The notes beneath the pieces are model-generated. The model saw nothing but the letters and a program-made list of their open reading frames with translations, searched no databases and was not told where the DNA came from. Below, in pieces: positions 21,486 to 32,712 of a stretch of DNA of 64,000 nucleotides. The position numbers and the translations under genes are program-made. This DNA is from Cephalotus follicularis (taxonomy: Eukaryota; Streptophyta; Magnoliopsida; Oxalidales; Cephalotaceae), in NCBI GenBank assembly GCA_001972305.1, contig BDDD01006688.1:23563-87562 (forward strand). Reading direction: 5' to 3'. Each line of letters starts with the position of its first letter. The stretch's first letter is position 1.

Positions 21486-21910
21486 GTGTCGACTCCCATG
21501 ATAAGCGTTGACGCCTTCATGTGTAAAATGGGTAGTAGACGTTGACGCACAAGAAAGCGTCGATGCCTTTCAAGAACAATTTGCAGAACGTGACATTTCT
21601 TACAGGTGCATGAAATGTCACTTATAATCGTATGAACTGTTGATGGATTGATGAAATGGTGTTACGTATGGGTAACTTGTAATGCGTACTACGCATGTAA
21701 TGAAAGTTTCTGGGATTTCATATGAGTTTGGGGGTTTGATTCTCCCCTGGAATGGAGACTGCTGGAATGATGCTTTCTGGTATCACAAAAGCGTCGACGC
21801 CTTTGGAAAAGCGTCAGCGCCTTTAGTTCTATCACACCTAGGAATCGAGTATACGAACGTTGATGGTTTGTGATGATAAGCGTTGACGCCCTGAGGATAA
21901 GCGTCGACGC
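21486..21910. repeat. GCGTCGACGC palindrome array, B distal
   Basis: Two clusters, with cores at 21489, 21508, 21542, 21560 and at 21794, 21814, 21860, 21883, 21904. Steps within pairs are 18-23 bp. The last unit is the 14-bp palindrome AAGCGTCGACGCTT. Confidence 0.85.
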
Positions 21911-22866
21911 TTATCCTCCTGTTTTGAATAGTCCTACTTGGATTGGACTCGTTAACTCCGAAACGACTCTAGGCGCGTTGAGCATATGGTTGCATTGCAC
22001 TTGCATTTGTATTGGGTCTGAATTGTGGATTGATGGATTGAAATGGATTGTTTAATTGCTTTAAAAATGAATTGTCATTTTTAGGAGTTGCATACATGAT
22101 TTATTACAAATCTTTATTTTGTACAAACTACTATGTTCAAATGAAATCGTAGTTTCAAATCGGATTGATGCATGTTTGAATGAACATGCCATTTAAAAAT
22201 GATTGTTACATATTTTGCATAAATATGTTGTTACAAGTATTTTATAACGCATAATTTACTTGGAAAATGGATTGATGCATGTTTTGAATAAACATGATGT
22301 TTAAACGGATTGTTATATATTTTGATAAATATATATATGTTTTCAAGTAATCATAGATAATTTGCTTGAATTGGATTGTGGATTGTGGATTTTGGCTTTT
22401 AGTCGCGTGGTGGAGATTGCCATGGATGGCTAATGGCGGGTTTCTTTCTAGGTGCCAGGAGTTGGCTAGAGTTACCCATGTGGATTGGTTACTTAGCTGC
22501 ATGCTAGTAACATTGGATTATGGTCTGCTTCATGTCGTCCGGAGTCAGGACAGGAGTGAGGAGTATAGCATCTGAGCCAGGAGGTGGCGATGTCTTCGTA
22601 GCATTTGTCTGCATTTTGGATTGTTGGATTGTAGCCATTCGGCATGTTTGCTATATTGGCGTTATACATGTATATACACAAATATATATATATGTATCAG
22701 ATACTATGTATTTGTAACGCCCGGGAGTTTCGCATATTGTAATTTTTGATTTTCAAGTGTAATCTTATTGTTGATTAATGAGAAAGATGAATTTCTCGGG
22801 TAATGTGTTGATTCTAAATCAATTAAAGTACTTAGAAGTGTGATCACTTAGTAAGTACTCTAAGAG

Positions 22867-23005
22867 CAGTCGACTGGTGCGGTAGACCAGCCGACTGGTT
22901 GACTGTGTATGGGAACAGTCGACTAGTGGGATGAACCAGTCGACTGGCCAGCTGTCGAGCCACATGGCAACGAACAGCCGGCTGTTGGGTGTGGACAACC
23001 GACTG
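22867..23005. repeat. CAGTCGACTG array, C proximal
   Basis: Units start at 22867, 22888, 22916, 22937, 22975 and 22996, with steps of 21, 28, 21, 38 and 21 bp. An extra GGTTGACTG overlaps near 22896. Confidence 0.9.
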
Positions 23006-23817
23006 GTTTGTGCTCTGTTTTATTGCATGTGATGAGATCACATGCAACAACTGACAAGAGCACCTTGCAGGCGCCATCTGATGATAGATGAAACGTGTAT
23101 GTCATGCACATAACTACTGGAACCTGCAAAGACTGAAGGAAAGGGTAGATTGACATGTGTGTGTGCATGCAAGTGATATAAGGGAACTAATGGCATTAAG
23201 TGCTAGGGAAAAATGGGTTGGAGAAGAGGGAGAGGAAACCACCTGCATAAAACGCCCTCCTCTTCACCTCTCTCGCCCAGTGCATGCAATGAAGGAAAAC
23301 ACAGTGAGTTTGAAAGGAGAAAAGAGGAAGAGGGATTTTGTCCAACTATTGAACCAAGAAGGAAAGCTTGGAGGAGACAAATTCGAGCTACTGGACTGGA
23401 GTTGGAGCTTCTGGGGAGCTCAAAACGTCACTGTTGGAACACAAAGAGGTGGACTTACAGATTCCTAACTTGGAATCAAGAGGTAGGGGAAGTTATGATT
23501 GTATTTTTGAGTTCAAGATTACTGCATGTTATACGATTGGTTGCCTGCTTGTATAAGCTGTGATGTCCAGTTGATATGCCATGATCACTGCTGGTTTACG
23601 CATGCCATATTTACTATGGAAAATCCTTGAACTTATGTTCATGCATGTTGAATTTTATCTTGGTATTGGATTGCTGGATAAAATGCATGCTTACTGTTGT
23701 GTTATATGAACCTGTTGAGGACTATTTGACGATATTATGTCTTGAGAATATATATGGTTGCTTGTAATGATCCCTTGAGTGATATATATTGGATTGCATG
23801 TAACTGGTTATACAGAG

Positions 23818-23983
23818 CAGTCGACTGTCGAAGGAAGACAACCGACTACTCAACCTAATCAGTCGACTGTTGAAGGATAACAATCGACTGACTGATGAAC
23901 AAGTCAACTAGTAGAAGGAACCAGCCGACTACTCATGTACTGATTACCCAGAACAGCAGACTGGTGAAGAATCCAGCCGACTG
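23818..23983. repeat. CAGTCGACTG array, C distal
   Basis: Units start at 23818, 23839, 23860, 23881, 23901, 23922, 23954 and 23974, with steps of 21, 21, 21, 20, 21, 32 and 20 bp. Variants include CAACCGACTA and CAGCCGACTG. Confidence 0.92.
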
Positions 23984-24576
23984 CCGAGCTGCTGTTTGGT
24001 TCTCTCTTGCTTAAAATGATGCGCGATGACCCCGACTCCGTTTAGGATGCATTAGAGCATTTGTATGCATTGCATATGTACTGTGCACTACCTTTTCATT
24101 GACTGATTATGACTGTTTATGATTTCTAGATTACAATGTTAATTTGGGAATGCATATGTGAAACCGAAAATGACTATTTGGAATGCAAAATAGCTCTTTG
24201 ATAATAACACGTTTTCAAACAACTGGGAAAGTGATTTCCACTCTACTGAACTGTCTAAAGTATTTTCTATCTATTAGAAATACGTATTTCAAATGTTGTC
24301 ACTTTCGAAAATATTTGAAAATGAATTGCCTATTGTCGATCTAAACGATCACTATTGTACTGCTTACTGCACTGTTTACTGTATTGATTCACTGCGTTGC
24401 TCTGTGAATTTACTATGTTTGTGCTTGAGCCACTAGTTGCATTGTAATATCCCGCTTCTATGTTGACATGTTTATATGTTTATTGTTGGGATTGTATCCT
24501 TTTGAGTTATGCTATGGTTTGTGGACCTCTTCGATTTTTGTTTGAATTTCTTTTATTTTTGCTTTCTGGGCACAAA

Positions 24577-24683
24577 GCGTCGACGCTCTTATTAGAACCG
24601 CCGACGCTTTGGCTGCTGTGTGGCACGTTGACGCCTAAACGTGTGACATCGACGCATTTTGTATTTAAGTGCTTAAGAGTCAA
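24577..24683. repeat. GCGTCGACGC array, E2 first cluster
   Basis: Cores at 24580, 24601, 24628, 24649 and 24680, with steps of 21, 27, 21 and 31 bp. Several units extend to AAAGCGTCGACGC or GACGCTTTG. Confidence 0.85.
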
Positions 24684-25453
24684 CGCTTTAGTCGGCTTTC
24701 CATACCAGTTTGGACGGTGACAGTGTTTTTGGAATGTTGGATTCTTTCCTTTTTCTGTCTATCCGATTTCCTTAAGTTTTTGACGCGTTTTGATTAGTAT
24801 AGTAATGTCTTAAAATACTGATTTTGTCAATTAAAAACATGGATTTTCGCATTTAACCAGACAAAATCGTTTTTAAAGCATAAACCCTTTCTGCGTTTTT
24901 ACAAACGAACAACAACTTTGCAAGCCATTTTCTACACTGATTTTGACGTCTTTTGCAGGTAACTTCTAAACGAAAATTGTAGCTAGTATTATGTAGTTTC
25001 TATACCACCCATTAATTCATATTGAAACATGCTAGAATTTGTTTGTGAGCATGATTTTAGAAGCCTATTGAAACTAAATTTCTGCTGTGTTCATTCGTGG
25101 GTTTTATGCATAATTTGTAATATTGATGATTAAAAACAAGAAATCATGTCATTGACGTATGAATATATATATATATATATATTACTGTTTTTACGGATTA
25201 TATACAGGAAAAATCAGATTGTAGTTCATGATTTTGTAAACTATTTTAAAACCATGTTTTGATATGAACATACTATGCTAAACTTGTTATTTCATGATTT
25301 TGTATTTATAATCACCGTACTGATTGTTACACACTCATATGACATGTTTTTAAGTCTGGTTATTGCTACTATAGCTTTTGTATATGAAAAATATGAGTTG
25401 TTCATGAGTTTGAAACTAGTTTTCTGCAACTGGTATTCTGTGTCTGACGCAAA

Positions 25454-25580
25454 CCGTCGACGCTTTCGTTCCGAGCATCGCCGCTTTGTGTTGTTTTGTG
25501 ACTTGGTCAGTCGACTCTTTGCTCGACACTTTGTCCTTTTGTGCGATGAAACCGTCGACGCCTAGGAACAAACTGTCGAC
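25454..25580. repeat. GTCGACGCTTT array, E2 second cluster
   Basis: Cores at 25457, 25478, 25511, 25523, 25555 and 25575. One unit reads TCAGTCGACTC, which resembles the word used in E1 and C. Confidence 0.82.
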
Positions 25581-27841
25581 GCTTTATGGCAGTTTTGATG
25601 TTTGTTTCTTTTTATGTTATGTGATGTTTGGACTTATATGTTTAGGTCTTAATATCATCAGTGGTGGAGTTTAGGACACTTCTAGGTTGCTTTTGTCCGG
25701 TATTCTAGTTTGTTTAGACTTTTGTCTTACTAAGGTACGGATTCTTCGTTCTTTGGTACTCTTTCGATTAAACTTTCATTAATTGATGATTTTGTACGTT
25801 TTACCAAACGGATTTATGTTCTTCGTTTTATTAGAAATAAAACCTATATTTTGATACAGATATTCTCGTTTTGATAATAGTCATATTAAAATATATTTTA
25901 TTACATCGGATATGGATATGCATATTTCTGTTATCGTAAATGTGTTATCGTTTTAGACATGGCTTCCACTTTCGGAGTATGTTAACTTCAGATACAGTTA
26001 AGATTTTGTTTTCAGATAAAATCAGAAATTGTTAAAATTGTTTTAGAACAAAACAATGTTTTTAGCATAATAACATATAGAGAAAAACCCTACCTATGAG
26101 GTATCATAGGCATGTTCTTTGGCACGGAGGACATGACACCTATTCAGAAGGATGGGGAAAACGTGTGATAAGAGTTACCCACTTGTCAGAGGATCAGCTA
26201 GGAGTTGGTCCATTGTGTCTTCAGTAGAGTTGATTATGTTATGAGTTTTATCAGCTTAGTTTTCTCAGACATCGGATTATGGTTGTTTAAGTTATGATTT
26301 GTTAAAATTTCAGACTCTGTTTTATATTATTTTATTATAAGATATGTTTTTAGACCACCACATCCGTTTCGCACCAGTCTTTTGTTTAGATTTCCGTTAT
26401 GTTTCAGTTTGGTATTATGACCTGTAAGGGCTCCCACCATCGGGGGTGTTACATGCATGGCGGAGACTGCCAGCGCCGGCTAGTGGTAGGGTTGACCTAG
26501 GAGCCAGGAGTTGGCTGGGTAACTCACTGTACTGTACTGTTGCCTCGCTTGGTTTCCTAGAGGAGGGACCGAAGTGGAAGTGTAACTTGGGGCCAAAAGA
26601 TGGCGGCGTTACACATACTGCCTGCCTGTTGTGGTCCTTTTACGGACTTACTGTACTGCCTATTGGTCCTTTTCGGACATTACTGTTCCTGTTCACGTAG
26701 CCCTGGTCGGGCTACTACTGTACTGTTATTGCATACATATATCTTTAATACATATGTCCCTACTGTTATTTTTATTGTACTGCTAAAATATACATATATT
26801 TCATATATGTAAACTGGTATTTCCTGCACTATATCATTTATGCATACATCACATGACATGGATTTAACGTTGATCCTGAACTACTTTTATGACTTAGTCG
26901 AGTGAGGACAAAGGCTAACCCCCTAATTTACAGATTGATGCAGTGGACCGGTTGGACCGGCTTGGACGAAGAACAAGCCTTATGTTGTTGTTGTTGGTTT
27001 CATATTCTGGTGGATTGTAATAAACTGGTTTTGCTTAAGTACTGCTGATGTACCGTACTTTTGACTTTGTTTAACGTTGGACTTTAATTTCGTATGGATC
27101 ACGCTCCGTTTCGTGGGCTCTTAACAATGACAGACTTGTTTTGAGTAGCGTGCAGTATGGGATGCACGTTACGTGTTTTTCAGCTTATGAGTTTAATGCT
27201 TCTGCAACTGATGTCTTGTTTTTTTTAAAGTTTAAATTTTTATGGTATTTACATGAGCTGAATCTAAATGTTAATTGCCTTTACCGCTTTGAATGTTGTC
27301 TTACCAAGAAATCAGGGCGTGACAGTATTGCATCCACGATTGCATACATTACATGACATGCATTATCTTGGATCCCGACTTGTATTTATGACTTTACTAC
27401 TTAGCCAAGTGAGGACAAAGGCTAACCCCCTACTATTGTAGATTGATGTGGCAGGTTTTATGGCTGTGCGTTGTTGGATTGAAGAGAAGACTGGGACGTT
27501 TTCTCTTATGTTTGTTATGAACAATGAACAATCGTTATTTACTTTGGGTTATGTATTTTAAGGATAATATGTTTATCCTGGATAATGATGATGTGTAATC
27601 GTATTCTTATAATCACGATGCGTTTCATGAGCAATCGACAATGATGTTGTGTTTTGTAATGAACAAATTCGGTATCACGTAGTATGGGATGCGTGATACG
27701 TACTTTAATTCGACTTATGTATATGAATGCTTCCGCTAACGAAAGTTTTAATTTATTCGTAAATTCGCATAAGCTGCATATTTTTGTGTCGATTGCTTTT
27801 ACCGCTTTAATGTTGTCTTATATGGGAAGTGGGGTGTGACA

Positions 27842-28053
27842 TGCGAGTTTGGAGATTTTTTTCCTCGGGACTTGACTTCGTTACCGCCAGACAGAAAGAT
27901 TGAATTCGTGATTGATTTGATACTTGGAACTGCACCGATTTCTGGAGCAGCGTATGGAATGGCACCGATAGAATTGAAAGAGTTAAAGTTACAGCTACAG
28001 AATCTTCTAGACAAAGGTTTAATAAGACCTAGTGCTTCACCCTGGAGAGCACC
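27842..28053 (+). pseudogene. D pol: protease-RT linker and start of RT
   Basis: After the B TSD the pol frame resumes with [40 protein letters not shown] and [13 protein letters not shown], the conserved run into RT of plant chromoviruses. It is cut at 28053 by I1 (TSD GCACC, 28049-28053 and 29015-29019). Confidence 0.85.
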
Positions 28054-29014
28054 TGTCACACCCCGTTTTTCGGTGCCATATTTAGACGAGCATATATGGC
28101 GATATCAGTATTAAACATACATTCCAGCATTTCATTTAACAGTTCATAAACAGTATGCGGAAGCAGTCAATAAGCCAGAATATATAAAAATATAAGTCTT
28201 CGCACGCATCCCATACTACGTGCGGTTACAAGTCAAATTATCCTTAACATAAGGAAACATCATAAACGAGGCATGATTCGTTCATTACAGTAATTTGAGA
28301 TTAAGCATTCTCCTAGATAATCTACTGTAGGATTACAATAACACAAGGGTTCGAATTGGACTTACCAGGAGATGATCAAAGTTCCCCTTTCTTCTTTGAG
28401 TTTTAACTCCAAACCTTCCAATGCAAGTTCTCCAATCACTTCCAGCAATTCTTTCAATCTCAAGTGTTTCTAACACTCTTTCTCAACTCATTTTCAGAAG
28501 ATATAGAAGTCCTAAGAGCTTAGAATTCGTCAGGTTATCAAACTCTACCTTCTCACCCTTATCCTCTCACTCACATGCATGTGTTTTCTTTCACTTTTCT
28601 TTCTTGATTCATGTAATTGCAGGGTCTGCAATCTTTGCAGAGGCGCAGAGGACATGCAAAGCATCACATTGCAAGTCATGGCCGCTTAGGACACTTGTCC
28701 CATTAATTTCCATGCCTAAGCTCAGCTTGACACCTGCACAGACACATGTTCTGTCGAATTTACAGTCGACTGGATTCATGTGGCAGTCGACTGGACATTA
28801 CACGAGTCAGGCAGTCGACTGATCCCCTATGTCAGTCGGAGGTCAATGTTCAAATTAGGGTTTCTTAAGTAGATTTCCATGAATTTGCATCCCAATTCAT
28901 TCCAAGCAAAATTACCAATTCACAAATTGCAATAATTGGACATTAAATTCAAATAAGTGCACATTTTATTAATCATTATTACACTGTACACTAATTGAAT
29001 TTGCGGTTCTTACA
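28054..29014 (-). mobile_element. I1: 961-bp solo LTR in D RT
   Basis: On the minus strand it begins TGTAAGAACCGC and ends CGGGGTGTGACA, with perfect TSD GCACC. It is much shorter than the other LTRs here. It carries four CAGTCGACTG-type words. The same family (I2) starts at 63789 in plus orientation. A 133-codon frame inside it has no family match that I recognise. Confidence 0.9.
28763..28842. repeat. CAGTCGACTG array in I1
   Basis: Four units start at 28763, 28784, 28812 and 28833, with steps of 21, 28 and 21 bp. The last unit ends GG rather than CTG. Confidence 0.88.
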
Positions 29015-29019
29015 GCACC

Positions 29020-29610
29020 TATCCTTTTTGTCAAGAAGCAAGATGGATCGCTCCGTATGTGTTTTGTCTATCGACAGCTCAACAAAGTTACAGCGAAGAA
29101 TAAATACCCCCTACCGCACATTGATGAGCTGTTCGACCAGCTCAGAGGAGCGATAGTGTTTCCTAAGCTTGACTTGAGATGGGCTACCACCAGTTGAAAG
29201 TCAGACTGGAGGATATTCCGAAGACAACTTTCAGATCGAGATATGGCCATTATGAGTTTCTAGTTATGCCTTTTGGTGTAACAAATGCTCCCGCTGCTTT
29301 CATGGACCTGATGAATCGAGTATTCAAACAGTATTTGGATCATTTTATTGTGGTCTTCATTGACGACCTCTTGGTCTATTCTAGAACCAATGAGGAGCCT
29401 GCCCAGTACCTCCACATTGTATTACAAACATTGAGAGATCATCGATTGTATGCCAAATTCGATAAGTGCAAATTTTGGTTATCGGAGGTTGCTTTTCTTG
29501 GGCATACTGTTTCTGGGGACGGTTTATCAGTGGATCCATCGAAAGTTGAGGCAGTGAAAGATTGGAAACAACCGACGATGCTTCCGAAGTCCGCAGGTTC
29601 TTGGGTTTAG
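29020..29610 (+). pseudogene. D reverse transcriptase
   Basis: RT resumes after I1 with [29 protein letters not shown] and FPKLDLR. A frame slip at about 29176 comes before GYHQLK. The frame from 29179 then holds [18 protein letters not shown], the catalytic [11 protein letters not shown] and [15 protein letters not shown]. Another slip near 29575 leads into [22 protein letters not shown]. The pattern matches Ty3/gypsy RT, the enzyme that copies element RNA into DNA. Two frameshifts make it inactive. Confidence 0.9.
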
Positions 29611-30122
29611 CAGGGTATTATCGTCGGTTTGTTGAGGGATTTTTCTGTATTGCTACACCTTTGACCAGATTGACACAGAAGAATGCCACTTTTGTGTACG
29701 ATAGGGATTGTGAAAGAAGCTTTCAAGAGCTAAATAGTATATTGATTTCCACTCCTGTCTTAACCTTGCCTGACGGGAACGAAGACTTTGTCATGTATAC
29801 TGATGCTTCCGGGAAGGGGCTTGGTTGCTTTCCTATGCAATATGGCAAAGTGATAGCATATGCATCGAGGAAGATCAAACCACATGAAGAAAACTATCCA
29901 GTGCATGACTTGGAGTTAGCGGCCATTGTCTTTGCTCTGGGAAAATGGCGCCACAACCTTTATGGGACCAGGTTCACGGTTTTCACCGATCTTAAGAGTT
30001 TGAAATATCTCTTTTCATAGAAAGAATTGAATATGTGACAGAAAAGGTGGTTTGAACTTCTTAATAATTATGATTGTGACATTGAATATCATCCAGGGAA
30101 AGCAAATATTGTTGCAGATGCA
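29562..30122 (+). pseudogene. D RNase H domain
   Basis: The frame from 29562 shows the RT-RNase H connection ([17 protein letters not shown]), then [10 protein letters not shown] with the first catalytic Asp, [12 protein letters not shown] with the catalytic Glu, and [12 protein letters not shown]. Stops at 30018 and 30036 lie before the conserved DIEYHPGKANIVADALSR. It would remove RNA from the RNA-DNA hybrid. Confidence 0.88.
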
Positions 30123-31080
30123 TTGAGTCGCAAATTGTCTTGTATGATTCTTTCCCATATTCATGTGCAACCAGCATTGCTTGACCGGATTAGAGATGCT
30201 CAGATAATGGACATTGAATTGCAGAAGGTGGCTACTTCTATTGATGGAGGATTGAAACCCGATTTCTCCCTATCTACGGATGGGTTATTGAGATACCGGA
30301 ACAGGATTTGCATTCCAGCCGATAGCGAGTTGAAGGAAGAGCTTCTTTCTCAAGCTCAAAAATCTCGTCTTTCTATCCATCCAGGGAGTACGAAGATGTA
30401 TCATGACCTAAAACTTAGCTATTGGTGGATTGGAATGAAGAGAGAGATTGCAAAATTTTTATCGAGATGCCTCACTTGTCTGCAAGTTAAGGCAGAACAC
30501 CAGAGACCGGCAGGCTTGCTTCAACCTCTGCTCATTCCTGAGTGGAAATGGGAGCACATTACCATGGATTTTGTGTCTGAGTTACCGCTGACTCGTGACA
30601 GACATGATGGTGTATGGGTTGTGGTCGATCGACTCACGAAGTCGACCCACTTTTTACCGATTCGGATGACTTATTCTAGAGAAGTGTTGTCCAGATTGTT
30701 CATGAAAGAGATTGTTAAAGCACATGGAGCTCCTGTTAGCATTGTTTCGGATCGAGACTCTCGCTTCACTTCTGGATTTTGGAGGAAGTTACAGGCAGCT
30801 ATGGGTACAGAATTGAGTTTCAGCACTGCTTCTCATCCCCAAATAGATGGTTTGTTCGAAAGGACCATTCAGACATTGGAGGACATGCTTCGTGTATTCA
30901 TTCTCGACTTTGGAGGTAATTGGGATGACTAACTGCAGTTGATTGAGTTCTCGTATAACAATAGTTATCATGAGGACATACAGATGGCTCCTTATGAAGC
31001 CCTATATGGTAGGAAGTGTCGATCGCCAGTTTGTTGGAAACATGTCGGTGAGAGGAGCATTTTGGGGCTAGAGATTGTAT
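30123..31080 (+). pseudogene. D integrase
   Basis: The zinc-binding region reads QKSRLSIHPG...CLTC: H86, C116 and C119 are present, but the first His of HHCC is Gln (about residue 79). The catalytic triad is visible as D149 (TMDFVSELP), D210 (VSDRDSRF) and E246 (FERTIQTLED). A stop follows GNWDD at 30930-30932, after which the frame continues QLIEFSYNNSYH, APYEALYGRKCRSPVCW and another stop near 31079. Integrase inserts the DNA copy into the genome. The lost His and the stops make it dead. Confidence 0.9.
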
Positions 31081-31604
31081 AGATTACCTCAGAGAAAGTG
31101 ATATTGATTAAAGATCGATTGATTATTGCACAGAGTAGACAGAAAAGCTATGTTGATGTTCATCGCAGAGGTTTGAAGTTTAGTGTTGGGGACCATGTTT
31201 TCCTCAAAGTGTCGCTCACTAAAGGAGTCATGAGATTCGGGAAGAAAGGGAAGCTTTCTCCTCGATTTATTGGACCTTTTGAGGTATTGGATCGGATTGG
31301 TTGACTTGCTTGCAGGCTTGCTTTGCCTCCACCATTGTCGGGAGTGCATGATGTGTTCCGTATTTCTTAATTGAGGAAATATGTCCGAGATCCCTCTCAC
31401 ATCATTGAGTACAGTCAGATTCTGCTGGAACCTGACTTGTCTTTTATCGAGACTCCTGTACAAATTGTTGACAGACAGATCAGAGTATTGAGGAAGAAGA
31501 CAATTCCTTTGGTTTGTGTTCTATGGCATTATCATGGTTCAGTGGAGCGCACCTGGGAGCGCGAGGACGATATGAGAGAGACATATCGCTTTCTATTTGA
31601 TTGA
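31081..31604 (+). pseudogene. D integrase C-terminus and chromodomain-like tail
   Basis: The GPY/F region is recognisable (VGDHVFLKVS, RFGKKGKLSPRFIGPFEVLDRIG). After two stops near 31302 and 31368 comes LRKYVRDPSHIIEYSQ, then the tail VDRQIRVLRKKTIPLVCVLW, WEREDDMRETYRFLF. This tail matches the C-terminal chromodomain-like end of plant chromoviruses, thought to steer integration to heterochromatin. Confidence 0.85.
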
Positions 31605-31644
31605 TTGATCGATTGACTGGTGAATCTGGGGACCAGATTCTTTT

Positions 31645-31657
31645 AAGGAGGGGAGAA
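31645..31657 (+). promoter_or_regulatory. D polypurine tract
   Basis: AAGGAGGGGAGAA lies directly before the D 3' LTR. Confidence 0.85.
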
Positions 31658-32383
31658 TGTGACCACCCGAATTCACTTTTGTACTGTTCATGCATACATT
31701 GTATCGTATTGTACTGTATCGGACCGTATTGCATTGTATGGAATTGAGGTACTCTTATACCTATTGTTATTGTATTGATTATATGCATGTATAGTCAGGA
31801 TTTTGGGCTGAGTTTCGGAGAATTGGCCGGACTGACTATAGAAGTCAAGTTCCTTAACCATTTCTCTCATTCCACACATTTCCCATTCTTCTCCCTCTTT
31901 CTCTATCCTTTTACCTCTTTTCGTCCCAGTTGATGCAGCCTCTATGTCCTTATTGCAGCTCCAGATTTGCTGCTCCATCGACAAGTAGAGATTGCAAGTC
32001 TCCTTCTTGCGGATTGAGCAACATAGTAGCCGGTTCTTGAGAGTTTTTGGCCATTGATCGATCGTAGCTCTACTGTTGAAGCTTCTGTATTGGGTAGGAC
32101 TTCTTTACTGAATTGCCTATTGCTTTATTGATTGATTGATTGAATTACATGATTTATTGATTGATTGAATGATTGTATTGTAATGAATTGTAAAACTAGG
32201 GTTTTTATTGATTTCCTTGACCTAACGGATCTAGGAAGATTGAAATTGAAATTGGAAGGTTGTAACAAGTTTTACTAAACTCAAATGATTGATTTTAACC
32301 CTTGGTTTTCAAAGATTGGCTTTTAATTGGTTTTGACTTGAGATTGGCCACATTTTTTTGCACAAAATTGACCCTACCCAGCA

Positions 32384-32712
32384 AAGACATCGACCCCAGC
32401 CCATGGATCTCAATGTCTTTCACTTTGGAATGCTGCATCTTTGATTCCGCAGCAAAGACATCGACGTCTTTGAAAGGCGTTGACGTCTTTGCCTCGAGAT
32501 TTCTTCTCCCTAGAGAAAGACATCGATGTGGAACATTGATGCGTATTTCCAGGCCATTTTTTATCGAAACGCGTCGACGACTTTCTCCAAGGACATCGAC
32601 GTCTTCGGCCATATCTCTATACAAAAAGAGAAAGACATCGATTCTTTCGAAGACATCGACATCTTTCTGCCTTTTTAAAGGAGGCATCGACGTCTTTCGC
32701 CAAGGACATCGA
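32384..32712. repeat. AAAGACATCGATGTCTTT array, D 3' LTR
   Basis: Same arrangement as 17176-17505, with scattered losses such as TCGAT to TCAAT near 32410 and ATCGAT to ATTGAT near 32535. These are transitions of the kind expected at CpG sites. Confidence 0.85.

Larger units (their letters stand above)
24443..26453 (+). mobile_element. E2: solo LTR nested in C
   Basis: It begins TGTAATATCCCG and ends CGGGGGTGTTACA, with perfect TSD TGCAT at 24438-24442 and 26454-26458; 2011 bp. Its ends and the region after the array (AAGGTACGGATTCTTCGTTC, compare AAGGTACAGATTTTCTGTTC in E1) mark it as a relative of E1. It contains an (AT)n run at about 25165-25186 and two GCGTCGACGC-type arrays. This is the deepest layer of the D nest (D, B, C, E2). 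Confidence 0.92.
22713..27324 (+). mobile_element. C: solo LTR nested in B, carrying E2
   Basis: It begins TGTAACGCCCGGG and ends AGGGCGTGACA, with perfect TSD GTATT at 22708-22712 and 27325-27329. Without E2 it is about 2.6 kb. Its layout follows B: AT-rich start, array, TATA-like GCATAAAAC near 23246, second array, and a 3' third with GTGAGGACAAAGGCTAACCC. The palindrome word, however, is CAGTCGACTG, not GCGTCGACGC. Confidence 0.9.
20358..27841 (+). mobile_element. B: solo LTR nested in D pol, itself carrying C
   Basis: It begins TGTAACGCCCAGG and ends GGGGTGTGACA, with perfect TSD TGCGA on both sides. Without C it measures about 2.87 kb. It has a palindrome array upstream (20556-20697) and two downstream (21489-21563 and 21794-21907) of a TATA-like AGATAAAAAC near 20958, and a (GA)n run near 21075. 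It is homologous to G (58749-59880, minus). There is no coding capacity. Confidence 0.9.

Noticed and set aside
23157..23563. Overlapping frames of 103 and 116 codons in C
   Set aside because: They sit in the LTR just after a TATA-like box, in two overlapping phases, with no known motif.
28421..28822. 133-codon frame in I1
   Set aside because: It lies wholly within an LTR that includes the palindrome array, with no recognisable domain.
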